This document shows positions 45,301-53,094 of a DNA stretch of 64,000 nucleotides, piece by piece. The notes below the pieces were generated by a model, which was not told the DNA's origin, searched no databases, and was given only the letters and a program-made list of their open reading frames with translations. The stretch lies in assembly GCF_003265345.1 (NCBI RefSeq), contig NZ_QFWW01000021.1, positions 184,120 to 248,119 of the forward strand, written 5' to 3'. How positions within the stretch are numbered: the stretch's first letter is position 1; every line of letters begins with the position of its first letter. The translations under genes were made by a program, and so were the position numbers. This DNA comes from Lentzea terrae. GTDB taxonomy: Bacteria; Actinomycetota; Actinomycetes; Mycobacteriales; Pseudonocardiaceae.

Positions 45301-45974
45301 TCGACGGCGTTGACGAGGTCGGGGTAGGCGGCGCAGTGGCCGTAGAAGTCGGCGCGCATGCCGATGACGGTCTGGCCGTCGCGCTCGGTCAGTGCGGCGA
45401 TGAAGGCGTCTCGGTGGGGGAGGGCAAAGATCTCCTCGAACTGGTCGACGACCAGCAGTCCTTCGGTCTCCGGGAGGGTCTCGCAGGTGCCGGGGGTGAT
45501 CAGCTCGCCGGGTTTGCGGGCCAGCAGACCGGCTCGCAGCAGCGAGGACTTGCCTGACCCGGACGCGCCGACCACCAGCACGGTGTCGTGGTGCTCGAGC
45601 TTGCCCAGGAGCTTGCCCACGAGCCGTTCGCGGCCGAAGAAGCGGTCGGCGTCCTGCTCGGTGAAGGCCTTGAGGCCGACGTAGGGGGAGTCGGGCTTGG
45701 CTGCCTCGCCGTCCTGCTCGCCGATCTCGCGCCAGCGCTGTTCCCAGGCCTCCTCGTCGCCGCCGCAGGCCCGGACGAACGCCAGTGCCACGGCGAGGCT
45801 GGGGAGCCGCTGCCCGCGGGCGGCGTCGGCGAGAGTGCTGGCGGAGTAGTGGGAGAGCCTGCCGAGTTCGCGGTAGCCGGGGGAGCCGGCTTTCTCGCGG
45901 AGCTTGCGGAGGTCGAAGGCGAACTGTTCAACAGGCCCGGCGAACGGGTCGAGCGGTTTTTCCGGGCGAGGCAT
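42333..45974 (-). CDS. HTH-STAND ATPase with TM segment and WD40 repeats
   Basis: 1213 residues. Residues ~16-60 are an XRE-type HTH (RKLREKAGSPGYRELGRLSH, YSASTLADAARGQRLPS). The nSTAND1 ATPase spans ~98-450 with SPYVGLKAFTEQDADRFFGR, Walker A GASGSGKSS (136-144) and Walker B GLLVVDQFEEIF. A single membrane helix is at ~473-493 (VVALLAALLLVATTATVFAV), followed by a short coiled region and about 14 WD40 repeats (SPDGRTIATAGWDGAIRLFD, SPDGKFLASGGGDTVTRIWD) to the end HWEQYFPGVDPRPLC. This is a large actinobacterial family thought to sense ligands through the beta-propeller; the location, with HTH inside and WD40 outside the cell, is inference. A palindrome overlaps the promoter region (46019-46036). 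Confidence 0.92.
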   Translation of the reverse strand: MPRPEKPLDPFAGPVEQFAFDLRKLREKAGSPGYRELGRLSHYSASTLADAARGQRLPSLAVALAFVRACGGDEEAWEQRWREIGEQDGEAAKPDSPYVGLKAFTEQDADRFFGRERLVGKLLGKLEHHDTVLVVGASGSGKSSLLRAGLLARKPGELITPGTCETLPETEGLLVVDQFEEIFALPHRDAFIAALTERDGQTVIGMRADFYGHCAAYPDLVNAVEDAQVVVGPMTTDELRKAITQPAVEVGCALETGLVARLIADATGEPGVLPHVSHALLETWQRKRGNTLTLTSYHESGGIARAVANTAENAYTGLDEQQQVKARQVFLRLVNPGDGTQDTKRHVKRSELAADEVVEHLAKARILTVADDSVEISHEAVIRSWPRLREWLAEAREDMRVHRRLTAAAADWEAHGRDHGSLYRGVPLAQATGWAVREPGALNPAEQSFLDASKAAAEQDLASEKRRTTNLRRVVALLAALLLVATTATVFAVRAQRQSTEQRINALAQKAIADAAGLQDRDPGLASQLRLAAYRLTGLPVARDSLLSTFAAPQLTLVKGHQEAASFAMFRPDGKVLASAADDKTLVLWDFADPHHPTELGRVPSGDDATHNMAFSPDGRTIATAGWDGAIRLFDVADPRRPVEKARITGHEGQVQAVQFTPDGRTLISSGQDKTIRVWNISGVASLVRTINAHQDNVHGISLNRTGTTIASASWDGTVKLWELATGEQISTIDPAPGDVTSDAAIFHPNGRVLATGADNGDVRLWDITDPRNPVQLSVGTGHTFAVHTLAFSPDGKFLASGGGDTVTRIWDVSDPREIRLATALTGHTDALWSVAFSPDSRQMVTATSDTHLRVLDLANLNYPHHRETVWRVAYDKRGRYFATVSSDGSIRLWRPDDRHAEEISVLPKLSPDDETLTVDVHPERDIVFGASTAANVLWDVTDRSKPRELSRAITGTAPIAGARFSHDGKTIAVSEDSGIVGLWDITDPANPVKTGSLAVPKTYTVWQVEFTEDDRTLVIANGSREVQLWDISDPAAPRAHPALRTDNNPDPVSRGGQAGRDEVMSVVIHGNLMAFANMGNTGALYDISDPAQPRKLGTLPNDGGPLQRLAFSPDGTLLAAGTADDLVRVWDVRDARNPQLRAVLHGHTERVWGVAFAPDNRTLATAGADRTVRVWDIDVEATAARVCATTTAHLSTRHWEQYFPGVDPRPLC

Positions 45975-46018
45975 GACGGGGATTCTTCCATCCGCTCTCG
46001 GCTCGTCACTCTCAATAA

Positions 46019-46036
46019 CTTCAGTGTGGACTAAAG
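46019..46036 (-). promoter_or_regulatory. putative operator, copy 2 of 3
   Basis: Plus strand CTTCAGTGTGGACTAAAG, differing from copy 1 at two positions. It lies 45 bp upstream of the HTH-STAND-WD40 start and overlaps the stop codon of the MmyB-type regulator (46021). The minus strand continues TTATTGAGAG, a possible -10. Confidence 0.55.
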
Positions 46037-46749
46037 TAAACCATCACCCGGTGTTCGGCTTCTCCTGGCAGATGCAGTGTCTCGAACTCCAGGAGGTGAG
46101 GTCCCCAGTGTTCGGTGCCGCTGGTGGGCGGCAGGGCCGCGGCGGTGTCGTAGCGATCGGTGAACGCGGCGCCGGCGGTGAGGGACAGCTCGAACGCGAG
46201 CGCGGTGGCGGCGTGGTCACCGAGGTCCGCGGCGGCTCTGAGCGCAGCGGCGCGGTCGTTCGCGATCGACTCCCAGTCGGGGTAGTGGGCTTTGGCCTGC
46301 GGGCTGAAGGCGAAGCGGACGAGGTTCGGTTCGTCGCCCAGGCCCGAGATGGCGCGGAACCCTTTGGTGCACGCGAGGACGTCACCAGACGGGCTGAGCA
46401 CGCAGGCGGCTGTCGGTTCCAGGGCGGCGAGCACCTTGTGGACGGTCGGTCGCAGCTGCGGGGGACCGGGTGGGGCGCAGGTGCTGTCCGCCTTGATCAG
46501 CCGGTACAGGTGGACGCGCTCGTCGGCGGTGAGGGACAGCGCTTCGGCGAGGGAGAGGAGGACCTGGCCGGACGGGGAGCGGTCGGTGCCGCGTTCGAGG
46601 CGGGTCAGGTACTCGACGCTGATGCCCGCGCGGTCGGCGAGCTCGCCGCGGCGCAGTCCTGGCGTTCGGCGGCGGTGGGTGTCTCTTGCTCGGGGAGGTG
46701 TGGCTTCGCGGCGGGCGCGCAGGAACCGGCCCAGTGCGTTGTCGGCCAT
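46021..46749 (-). CDS. XRE-HTH regulator with MmyB-like ligand-binding domain
   Basis: 242 residues; the ATG at 46749 (MADNALGRFLRARREATPP) matches the usual start of this family, longer frames upstream do not. The HTH is RGELADRAGISVEYLTRLER with GTDRSPS, and the C-terminal MmyB part has VLACTKGFRAISGLGDEPNL, VRFAFSPQAKAHYPDWESIA and FETLHLPGEAEHRVMVYF. MmyB-type regulators bind a small, often fatty-acid-like, ligand. It is divergent from an aldo/keto reductase (46820) with 70 bp between starts, and such pairs are usually regulator and target. Confidence 0.92.
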   Translation of the reverse strand: MADNALGRFLRARREATPPRARDTHRRRTPGLRRGELADRAGISVEYLTRLERGTDRSPSGQVLLSLAEALSLTADERVHLYRLIKADSTCAPPGPPQLRPTVHKVLAALEPTAACVLSPSGDVLACTKGFRAISGLGDEPNLVRFAFSPQAKAHYPDWESIANDRAAALRAAADLGDHAATALAFELSLTAGAAFTDRYDTAAALPPTSGTEHWGPHLLEFETLHLPGEAEHRVMVYFSPH

Positions 46750-46819
46750 GATCGCCGAGTTTAGAGGGGCCCTGAGCCGGTCTCCCTGTGTTCGGCGGTG
46801 CCGGGTGATGCTGTGGATC

Positions 46820-47758
46820 ATGCGATACCGATTGTTCGGGCAGACCGGCCTGCGGGTTTCTGAGCTGTTGCTGGGCACGATGACGTTGCGCACGGAGGAG
46901 GTGGCGCGGCCGGTGCTCGACGCCTACGCGGACGCGGGTGGGAACTTCCTCGACACGGCGTCGGCGTACGGGGAGAGCGAGGAGGTCCTCGGCGCGGTGC
47001 TGCGGCGGCGGGACCGGTTCGTGCTGGCGACGAAGTACACGTTGTCGCGGGACGAGCGGGATCCGAACGCGGGCGGGAACCACCGCAAGAACCTGGTGCT
47101 GTCGTTGGAGCAGTCGCTGCGGCGGTTGCGCACGGACTACGTGGACGTGTTGTGGGTGCATCTGTGGGATCGCCACACACCGGCTGAGGAGACGATGCGC
47201 GCGTTGGACGACGTGGTGCGCGCGGGGAAGGTGCTCTACGTCGGGGTTTCCGATGCGCCGGCGTGGTTCGTGGCGCGGGCGAACACGCTGGCCGAGTGGC
47301 GGGGGTGGACGCCGTTCGCGGGGTTGCAGGTGCCGTACAACCTGCTGCAGCGCGACGTCGAACGCGAGTTGCTGCCGATGGCTTCGGCGCTGGGGATGAC
47401 CGTGGCGGCGTGGGCGCCGTTGGCGGCGGGGAAGTTGTCCGGTGGCACGCAACGGGCGGGGCAGCTCACCTCACGGGAGGAAGCGGCGGCAACGGCCGTG
47501 CGGGACGTCGCGGGGGAGTTGGGTGCGACGCCGGCTCAGGTGGCGCTGGCGTGGGTGCGTGCTGCGGGTGCGCTGCCGTTGGTGGGCGCGCGGACGCCGG
47601 AGCAGGTCGAGGACTGTCTGGGCTCGGTGGAGCTGCCGCCGGAAGCGGTCGCGCGCCTGGAGGCGGCGGCCCCGTTCGTTCGGGGCTTTCCGGCGGACTT
47701 CATCGCCGAATGCGAGGCGAGCCCGTTCGCGTTCGGCGCCGGTGTCGTTGTCAGGTGA
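46820..47758 (+). CDS. aldo/keto reductase
   Basis: 312 residues from the ATG at 46820; the frame is open further upstream but crosses the divergent regulator. N-terminal YRLFGQTGLRVSELLLGTMT, catalytic Asp/Tyr in FLDTASAYGESEEVLGAVL, Lys in VLATKYTLS and His in DVLWVHLWDRH complete the AKR tetrad. NADPH-dependent reduction of a carbonyl compound is expected. Divergent from the MmyB-type regulator, its likely controller. It overlaps the convergent DUF5703 gene by 8 bp. Confidence 0.93.
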   Translation: MRYRLFGQTGLRVSELLLGTMTLRTEEVARPVLDAYADAGGNFLDTASAYGESEEVLGAVLRRRDRFVLATKYTLSRDERDPNAGGNHRKNLVLSLEQSLRRLRTDYVDVLWVHLWDRHTPAEETMRALDDVVRAGKVLYVGVSDAPAWFVARANTLAEWRGWTPFAGLQVPYNLLQRDVERELLPMASALGMTVAAWAPLAAGKLSGGTQRAGQLTSREEAAATAVRDVAGELGATPAQVALAWVRAAGALPLVGARTPEQVEDCLGSVELPPEAVARLEAAAPFVRGFPADFIAECEASPFAFGAGVVVR

Positions 47759-47963
47759 TGAGACCTGGCAACAGCGCGGGCTGGCGCTTGCGACGGAGCC
47801 AGACCTTGCGGGAGCCGTCGCCGTAGAGCAGCGTGCGGGACAGTTCCCAGCCCGCGAACTCGGCGTGGATGGCCAGCTGCGTGGTCGCGGTGCGGCGGGA
47901 GATGCCGGGCGGCAGACGCAGCGGCCGGTACTCCCAGTCCCCGTCGATCACCCCTTCGTTCAT
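47751..47963 (-). CDS. DUF5703-family small protein
   Basis: 70 residues from an ATG that overlaps the lipoprotein stop as ATGA. WEYRPLRLPPGISRRTATTQ, LAIHAEFAGWELSRTLLYGD and SRKVWLRRK match the DUF5703 family, short conserved actinobacterial proteins of unknown function. Translationally coupled to the lipoprotein. Confidence 0.8.
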   Translation of the reverse strand: MNEGVIDGDWEYRPLRLPPGISRRTATTQLAIHAEFAGWELSRTLLYGDGSRKVWLRRKRQPALLPGLIT

Positions 47964-48616
47964 GGCGAGATCACCTGTATCCCTCCGTTGTCGCCGGACG
48001 TCACCGTGACGCGTCCGGTCTCCTGGTCGACGCTGACCGTGTTGGGCTGACGCACGGTGGAGAACCGGTGTTTCTCGGTCGGTTCGCCGCCGGCGACGTT
48101 GAGTCCGACGACCTCGTTGCGCTCGGTGAGCGTGATCCACGCGATGTCGCGCTTGGCGTCGTAGGCGATGCCGTACGGGGTGCCGGGGACGGGGAAGCGC
48201 TGGCGCATGATCAGCGGGTTGATGCTGAACGCGATGAACTCGCCGCCGCGGGTGTCGACGACGAGGAGCCTGCCGTAGCGGTCGGGGACGGCGTTGGTGG
48301 CGCCGTCGCCTGCTCTGAGTCCTGGGCCGCGAGTTTCTGCGCCTTTGTCGTCCTTGGTCATCTCGAACACCGCGCTGCGCAGCCGGTCGAGCTCGACGTC
48401 TTTGCCGTTGACGTGGAACTTCAGCGTGGTGCCGCCCTCTTGGAACGTGCCGCCGGGCGTGATCTCGCCGGGTGGGGTGCCGTTCTGGGCGGGGGAGTGG
48501 GCCGGTTTGGCGGCCTCGAGTGTTTCCGCGACCTGCAGCGGATCCTGTGACCCCTCGCTCTGGCCGCACGCTGCCAGCGTGGCGGTGGTCAAGAGCAGAG
48601 CAGCGAGCCGGCGCAA
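47960..48616 (-). CDS. secreted lipoprotein with YncE/beta-propeller-like repeats
   Basis: 218 residues. The TTG at 48616 is the best start: AGGAGG lies eight bases before it and the N-terminus becomes LRRLAALLLTTATLAACGQ, a typical lipoprotein signal with the lipobox LAAC. The mature part (RYGRLLVVDTRGGEFIAFSI, GTPYGIAYDAKRDIAWITLT, QPNTVSVDQETGRVTVTSGD) resembles the blades of YncE-like propellers but is too short for a full one, so it probably folds with a partner or forms only a partial propeller. The 18-bp palindrome (48733-48750) lies ~115 bp upstream. Confidence 0.8.
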   Translation of the reverse strand: MRRLAALLLTTATLAACGQSEGSQDPLQVAETLEAAKPAHSPAQNGTPPGEITPGGTFQEGGTTLKFHVNGKDVELDRLRSAVFEMTKDDKGAETRGPGLRAGDGATNAVPDRYGRLLVVDTRGGEFIAFSINPLIMRQRFPVPGTPYGIAYDAKRDIAWITLTERNEVVGLNVAGGEPTEKHRFSTVRQPNTVSVDQETGRVTVTSGDNGGIQVISP

Positions 48617-48732
48617 GATCGGGTCCTCCTGAGGTACGTCGTGGTCTTCCAGGATCCACGACGTTCGGTCGGAGGTCACGCAAGGGGTGGTGTGAAACCC
48701 CGATTGGCGTCTTTTCGCAGTTGTCTCTATTG

Positions 48733-48750
48733 CTTCAGTGTGGACCAAAG
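48733..48750 (-). promoter_or_regulatory. putative operator, copy 3 of 3
   Basis: Plus strand CTTCAGTGTGGACCAAAG, sharing the left arm with copies 1 and 2 and nearly the right arm. It sits immediately next to the stop codon of the carbonic anhydrase gene (48751) and upstream of the lipoprotein; the minus strand continues CAATAGAGAC. Confidence 0.55.
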
Positions 48751-49440
48751 CTAATGTTTTTCGAGTTTGACGACCCGGCCCGAACTCAAGTCATACGAAG
48801 CAGCAACGACGGAGAGGGCGTTCCGGCTCACGGCCGTGCGGATGATGACGGAGCGTTCTTGCAGGATTTCGGCGGTGCGGAGGGCTTGTTCGGCGACGCA
48901 CGCGGCGAGGAAGGAGCGCTCGTCGGCGCGTGGGGCGGTGGCGCGGACGGCGGGTTCGATGGTGCGGACGAGGGTGCTGATGTCGCCGGTGACGTGGCCT
49001 TTGCCGCGGACGACGTCGATGGTGGCGCTGACGGCGCCGCAGCCGGCGTGGCCGAGGACCACGACGAGGGGTACGTGCAGGTGCTCGACGGCGTACTCGA
49101 TGCTGCCGATGACGCTGGAGTCGAGGACCTCTCCGGCGGCGCGGATGGTGAAGATGTCGCCGAGGCCGTCGTCGAACACGATCTCGGGTGGGACGCGGGA
49201 GTCGGCGCAGCCCAGCACGCAGGCGAAGGGGTGCTGGCCGTCGACGAGCTGTTCGCGCCAGTGGCCGGTGGCGTGGGGGTGGATCTGGCGGCCTTCGACG
49301 AAGCGCGTGTTGCCGTCGAGGAGGCGGGTCCAGGCGTCGTCGGCGGCTTTGGGGTCGGCGACGGCGGCGGGTGTGGTGACCAGGGCGGTCGCGGTGAGGC
49401 CGACGAATGCGCGGCGGGTTAATTCGGGCACGGCGCGCAA
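48751..49440 (-). CDS. Tat-exported beta-carbonic anhydrase
   Basis: 229 residues. The N-terminus (LTRRAFVGLTATALVTTPAA) has the twin arginine and hydrophobic stretch of a Tat signal. The zinc-binding motifs of beta-carbonic anhydrases are all present: GCADSRVPPEIVFD (Cys, Asp-Arg) and VVLGHAGCGAVSAT (His, Cys). It interconverts CO2 and bicarbonate, here outside the membrane. Export of a beta-CA is less common than a cytoplasmic location and deserves note. Confidence 0.92.
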   Translation of the reverse strand: MRAVPELTRRAFVGLTATALVTTPAAVADPKAADDAWTRLLDGNTRFVEGRQIHPHATGHWREQLVDGQHPFACVLGCADSRVPPEIVFDDGLGDIFTIRAAGEVLDSSVIGSIEYAVEHLHVPLVVVLGHAGCGAVSATIDVVRGKGHVTGDISTLVRTIEPAVRATAPRADERSFLAACVAEQALRTAEILQERSVIIRTAVSRNALSVVAASYDLSSGRVVKLEKH

Positions 49441-49481
49441 GGTAGACCTACTCCGTTCGGCCTAACGCGCCGGGGTCCCTG

Positions 49482-50447
49482 CTACGGCATCGGGCGTTCG
49501 GGGTAGCCGAGCTCGATGGCGCTGACGTCGTCCAACGCGGCCCGGATCGCCGGCGGCAACGTGAGCTGTTCGGCTTCCAGCGAGGCGATCAGCTGGTTGG
49601 TGTCGCGTGCGCCCACGACGGGGGCGACGACGCCGGATCGGTCGCGCACCCAGGCCAGTGCGACGCACAACGGCGAGGTGCCGAGTCCTTCCGCCGCGGT
49701 GGCGACGGCCTGGACGATCCGCGCTGCCCGTTCGTTGCGGTGCTGCTCGACGTACCCGGCGAAGTGCGCGGACGCGCCGCGGGAGTCCGGTGGGGTGCCG
49801 TTGCGGTACTTCCCGGTCAGCACCCCGCGTCCCAGTGGCGCCCAGGGCAGCAGTCCGAGCCCGTGGTGCAACGCCGCGGGTGCGACCTCGCGTTCGATGC
49901 CGCGTTCCAGCAGCGAGTACTCGACCTGGGTGGAGATCAACGGGTAGGTGGACGGCGTGAGCACGGCGGTGGCGAGTTGCCAGCCGCTGTAGTTGGAGAT
50001 GCCGGCGTAGCGGACCTTGCCTGCGGAAATCGCCTGGTCCAGTGCGGACAGGGTCTCTTCGACGGGGACGTTGGCGTCCCAGGCGTGCAGTTGCCAGAGG
50101 TCGATGTGGTCGACGCCGATGCGGCGCAGGGAGCCGTCCAGCGCGGACAGCAGGGCGCCGCGGGAGGCTCCTCCGCCGAAGGGGCCGTCGGTGCGGCGGG
50201 CGACGGCTTTGGTGGCGATGACGAGTTCGTCGCGGGGGACGACTTCGCCCAGGAGGCCGCCGAGGATGCGTTCGGCTTCGCCGTCGGAGTAGACGTCGGC
50301 GGTGTCGACGAGGGTGCCGCCGGCGTCGGCGAAGGCCATGAGCTGGGTGGCGGCCTCGTCCGCGTCGGTGTCGCGGCCCCACGTCATCGTGCCCAGTGCC
50401 GTCCTGGACACGCGGAGGCCGCTGCGGCCGAGGTATCGCTGTTCCAC
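49482..50447 (-). CDS. aldo/keto reductase
   Basis: 321 residues from a GTG at 50447. AKR tetrad: Asp/Tyr in LVDTADVYSDGEAERILGG, Lys in VIATKAVARR and His in HIDLWQLHAWD. It resembles the first AKR (46820) in layout (RYLGRSGLRVSRTALGTMTW) but is a different paralogue. Divergent from the LLM oxidoreductase, 71 bp apart. Substrate unknown. Confidence 0.92.
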   Translation of the reverse strand: MEQRYLGRSGLRVSRTALGTMTWGRDTDADEAATQLMAFADAGGTLVDTADVYSDGEAERILGGLLGEVVPRDELVIATKAVARRTDGPFGGGASRGALLSALDGSLRRIGVDHIDLWQLHAWDANVPVEETLSALDQAISAGKVRYAGISNYSGWQLATAVLTPSTYPLISTQVEYSLLERGIEREVAPAALHHGLGLLPWAPLGRGVLTGKYRNGTPPDSRGASAHFAGYVEQHRNERAARIVQAVATAAEGLGTSPLCVALAWVRDRSGVVAPVVGARDTNQLIASLEAEQLTLPPAIRAALDDVSAIELGYPERPMP

Positions 50448-50518
50448 GTGCGCGATGCTAAGGGGTGATCATCGGCTGAGCCTGGCAATCGGTGTTACTG
50501 ACCGGTAGGGTCTCGCCC

Positions 50519-51568
50519 GTGAAGCTCGGATTGAACCTCGGATACTGGGGCGCCGGCAACGACGCCGCGAACCTGGAGCTGGCCAAAGAGGCCGACCGGC
50601 TCGGCTTTTCGGTGGTGTGGGCCGCGGAGGCCTACGGTTCCGACGCGCCGACGGTGCTCGCGTGGGTGGCCGCGCAGACCGAACGCATCGACGTCGGCAG
50701 CGCGATCTTCCAGATTCCGGCGCGCACGCCGGCGATGGCGGCGATGACCGCTGCCACGCTGGACACGTTGTCGGGTGGCCGGTTCCGCATGGGGCTCGGT
50801 GTGTCGGGTCCGCAGGTGTCGGAGGGCTGGCACGGTGTGCGGTTCGACAAGCCGCTGGCGCGCACGCGTGAGTACGTGGAGATTGTGCGGAAGGCTCTCT
50901 CTCGCGAGAAGCTGCGGTACGAGGGTGAGCACTACACGCTGCCATTGCCGGACGGTCCCGGTAAGGCGTTGCAGCTGACGGTGCACCCGGTGCGCGAGCA
51001 GATCCCGATCTACCTGGCTTCGGTCGGTCCGAAGAACCTGGAGCTGACGGGTGAGATCGCGGACGGCTGGCTGGCGATCTTCTTCTCGCCCGAGTTCTCC
51101 GGCGAGTCGCTGGCGAGCGTGAAGGCCGGTCGGGAGAAGGCCGGCAAGACGATGGAGGGCTTCGACGTCGTTCCGACCGTGCCGTTGATCGTCGGTGACG
51201 ACTGGAAGACGTGCGCTGACCCGGTTCGGGCGTACACGGCGCTGTACGTGGGCGGCATGGGTTCGCGCAAGCAGAACTTCTACAACAACCTGATGGTGCG
51301 CATGGGTTTCCCGGCTCAGGCCGAGGAGATCCAGGAGAAGTACCTGGCCCGCGACTACACCGGTGCGATGGCGGCGATTCCGCTGGAGTTCCTGGACGCG
51401 ACGTCGTTGCTGGGTCCGAAGGAGCGCATAGCAGACCGGATGAAGGCGCTCGCTGCCGCGGGGGTCACCACGCTGTCCGTTTCGCCGATGCTGCAAGATC
51501 TCGAGCAGGGGATCGCGGGCCTTCGCACCGCGGCCGAAGCTCTGGATCTGGCGGGAGTGGGTAGTTGA
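50519..51568 (+). CDS. LLM-class F420-dependent oxidoreductase
   Basis: 349 residues from a GTG at 50519 ([16 protein letters not shown]); an earlier frame start is not needed. The TIM-barrel motifs of luciferase-like F420 enzymes are visible: [68 protein letters not shown]. Such enzymes use F420 rather than FMN to reduce or oxidise a substrate, typical of Actinobacteria. The 3' end overlaps uppP by 4 bp (TTGA), so the two are coupled. Confidence 0.9.
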   Translation: MKLGLNLGYWGAGNDAANLELAKEADRLGFSVVWAAEAYGSDAPTVLAWVAAQTERIDVGSAIFQIPARTPAMAAMTAATLDTLSGGRFRMGLGVSGPQVSEGWHGVRFDKPLARTREYVEIVRKALSREKLRYEGEHYTLPLPDGPGKALQLTVHPVREQIPIYLASVGPKNLELTGEIADGWLAIFFSPEFSGESLASVKAGREKAGKTMEGFDVVPTVPLIVGDDWKTCADPVRAYTALYVGGMGSRKQNFYNNLMVRMGFPAQAEEIQEKYLARDYTGAMAAIPLEFLDATSLLGPKERIADRMKALAAAGVTTLSVSPMLQDLEQGIAGLRTAAEALDLAGVGS

Positions 51569-52392
51569 GCTGGTTGCAGGCTCTGGTCCTCGGACTGGTC
51601 CAAGGACTGACGGAATTCCTGCCGATTTCCAGCAGTGCGCACCTGCGCATCACGTCGACGTTGTTCTTCAACAACGACGCGGGCGCTTCGTTCACCGCGG
51701 TCATCCAGCTGGGTACCGAGGTGGCGGTGCTGATCTACTTCGCCAAGGACATCGGGCGCTTCATCGGCGCCTGGTTCCGCGGCCTCTTCTCCGCGGAAGC
51801 GCGCAAGGAGAAGGACTACAAGCTCGCCTGGTACGTGATCATCGGTTCTGTGCCGATCTCGATTCTCGGCTACCTGCTGAAGGACGAGATCCGGACGTCG
51901 GCGCGGAACCTGTGGATCACCGCGACGATGCTGGTGGTGTTCGGTCTGCTGCTGGGTCTCGCGGACCAGTTGGCCAAGCACCAGCGTGACGAGCTGCGGA
52001 TGAAGGACGCGATCGGGATGGGGCTGGCGCAGGCGCTGGCGCTCATCCCGGGCGTGTCCCGTTCGGGTGGCACGCTGACCGCCGGTTTGTTCCTGGGTCT
52101 GACGCGGGAGGCGGCGGCGCGGTACTCGTTCCTGCTGGCGATTCCGGCGGTGTTCGGGGCGGGGTTGTTCTCCATTCCGGACGTGCTGGAGCGCTCGGGC
52201 ACCGGCGTGCAGGCGTCGATTCCGCAGATGATCGTGGCGACGATCATCTCGTTCGTCGTCGGGTACGCGACGATCGCGTGGTTGCTGAAGTACGTTTCGA
52301 AGCACTCCTACTCGGCGTTCGTGTGGTACCGGCTGATGCTGGGTCTCGTGCTGATGGGGCTGCTGTCGATGGGGTTGCTGCAGCCGATCTAA
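51565..52392 (+). CDS. uppP: undecaprenyl-diphosphatase
   Basis: 275 residues from a TTG start. It dephosphorylates undecaprenyl diphosphate to recycle the lipid carrier of cell-wall synthesis, and its activity gives bacitracin resistance. The two signature motifs are present: [18 protein letters not shown] (residues ~10-27) and [20 protein letters not shown]. About eight hydrophobic helices span the membrane. The length is usual for BacA/UppP. It is followed after 9 bp by a histidine phosphatase. Confidence 0.95.
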   Translation: MSWLQALVLGLVQGLTEFLPISSSAHLRITSTLFFNNDAGASFTAVIQLGTEVAVLIYFAKDIGRFIGAWFRGLFSAEARKEKDYKLAWYVIIGSVPISILGYLLKDEIRTSARNLWITATMLVVFGLLLGLADQLAKHQRDELRMKDAIGMGLAQALALIPGVSRSGGTLTAGLFLGLTREAAARYSFLLAIPAVFGAGLFSIPDVLERSGTGVQASIPQMIVATIISFVVGYATIAWLLKYVSKHSYSAFVWYRLMLGLVLMGLLSMGLLQPI

Positions 52393-52401
52393 GGTGGAGC
52401 T

Positions 52402-53094
52402 GTGGCCACGGTGATCCTGCTCCGACATGCTCGTTCGACCGCCAACGGTTCCGGTGTGCTCGCCGGGCGATCGTTGGGTGTGGGTTTGGACGAACGGGGG
52501 CAGGCACAGGCCACCGCACTGGTGGACCGGTTGAAGGACATTCCGGTCGCCGCGGTCGTGTCGTCTCCGCTGCAGCGCTGCGAGGAGACGCTGGCGCCGC
52601 TGCTGGCCGACCGCGCGCTGGAGGCGGTGGCGGAGCCGGACGTGTCCGAAGTGGACTACGGCGCGTGGACCGGCAAGGCGTTGAAGGACCTGTTCAACGA
52701 GCCGTTGTGGGCGGTGGTGCAGCAGCACCCGTCCGCCGCCGTGTTCCCCGAGGGTGAGGGGCTCGCGCACGTGCAGGCGCGGGCCGTCGCCGCGGTGCGT
52801 GCGCACGATGCGCGGATCACCGCGGAACACGGGCCGGGCGCGGTGTGGGTGCTGTGCTCGCACGGCGACGTGATCAAGGCCGTGCTCGCGGACGCGCTGG
52901 GCGTGCATTTGGACGGTTTCCAGCGCATCGTCGTCGACCCCTGCTCGATCTCCGTCGTGCAGTACACGCAGACACGGCCGTTCGTGTTGCGCGTCAACGA
53001 CAACGGCGGCGATCTGGCGGGTGTGGTGCCTCAGGCGCCGCCGCAGGAGGAACCGTCGTCGGACGCTACCGTGGGCGGCGCGACCGGGAGCTGA
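52402..53094 (+). CDS. histidine phosphatase family protein (MSMEG_4193-type)
   Basis: 230 residues from a GTG with AAGGTGGAG upstream. The catalytic RHG-type motif is LLRHARSTANG, Arg in VVSSPLQRCEET and His in LCSHGDVIKAVLAD. It belongs to the broad phosphoglycerate-mutase-like superfamily; actinobacterial members are phosphatases of unknown substrate. It probably forms an operon with uppP. The last 29 bp overlap the convergent sigma-factor gene. Confidence 0.9.
   Translation: MATVILLRHARSTANGSGVLAGRSLGVGLDERGQAQATALVDRLKDIPVAAVVSSPLQRCEETLAPLLADRALEAVAEPDVSEVDYGAWTGKALKDLFNEPLWAVVQQHPSAAVFPEGEGLAHVQARAVAAVRAHDARITAEHGPGAVWVLCSHGDVIKAVLADALGVHLDGFQRIVVDPCSISVVQYTQTRPFVLRVNDNGGDLAGVVPQAPPQEEPSSDATVGGATGS

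Noticed and set aside
42378-45557. 1059-codon plus-strand open frame opposite the WD40 protein
   Set aside because: Gly/Val/Asp-rich shadow caused by high GC; the minus strand has HTH, P-loop and WD40 repeats.
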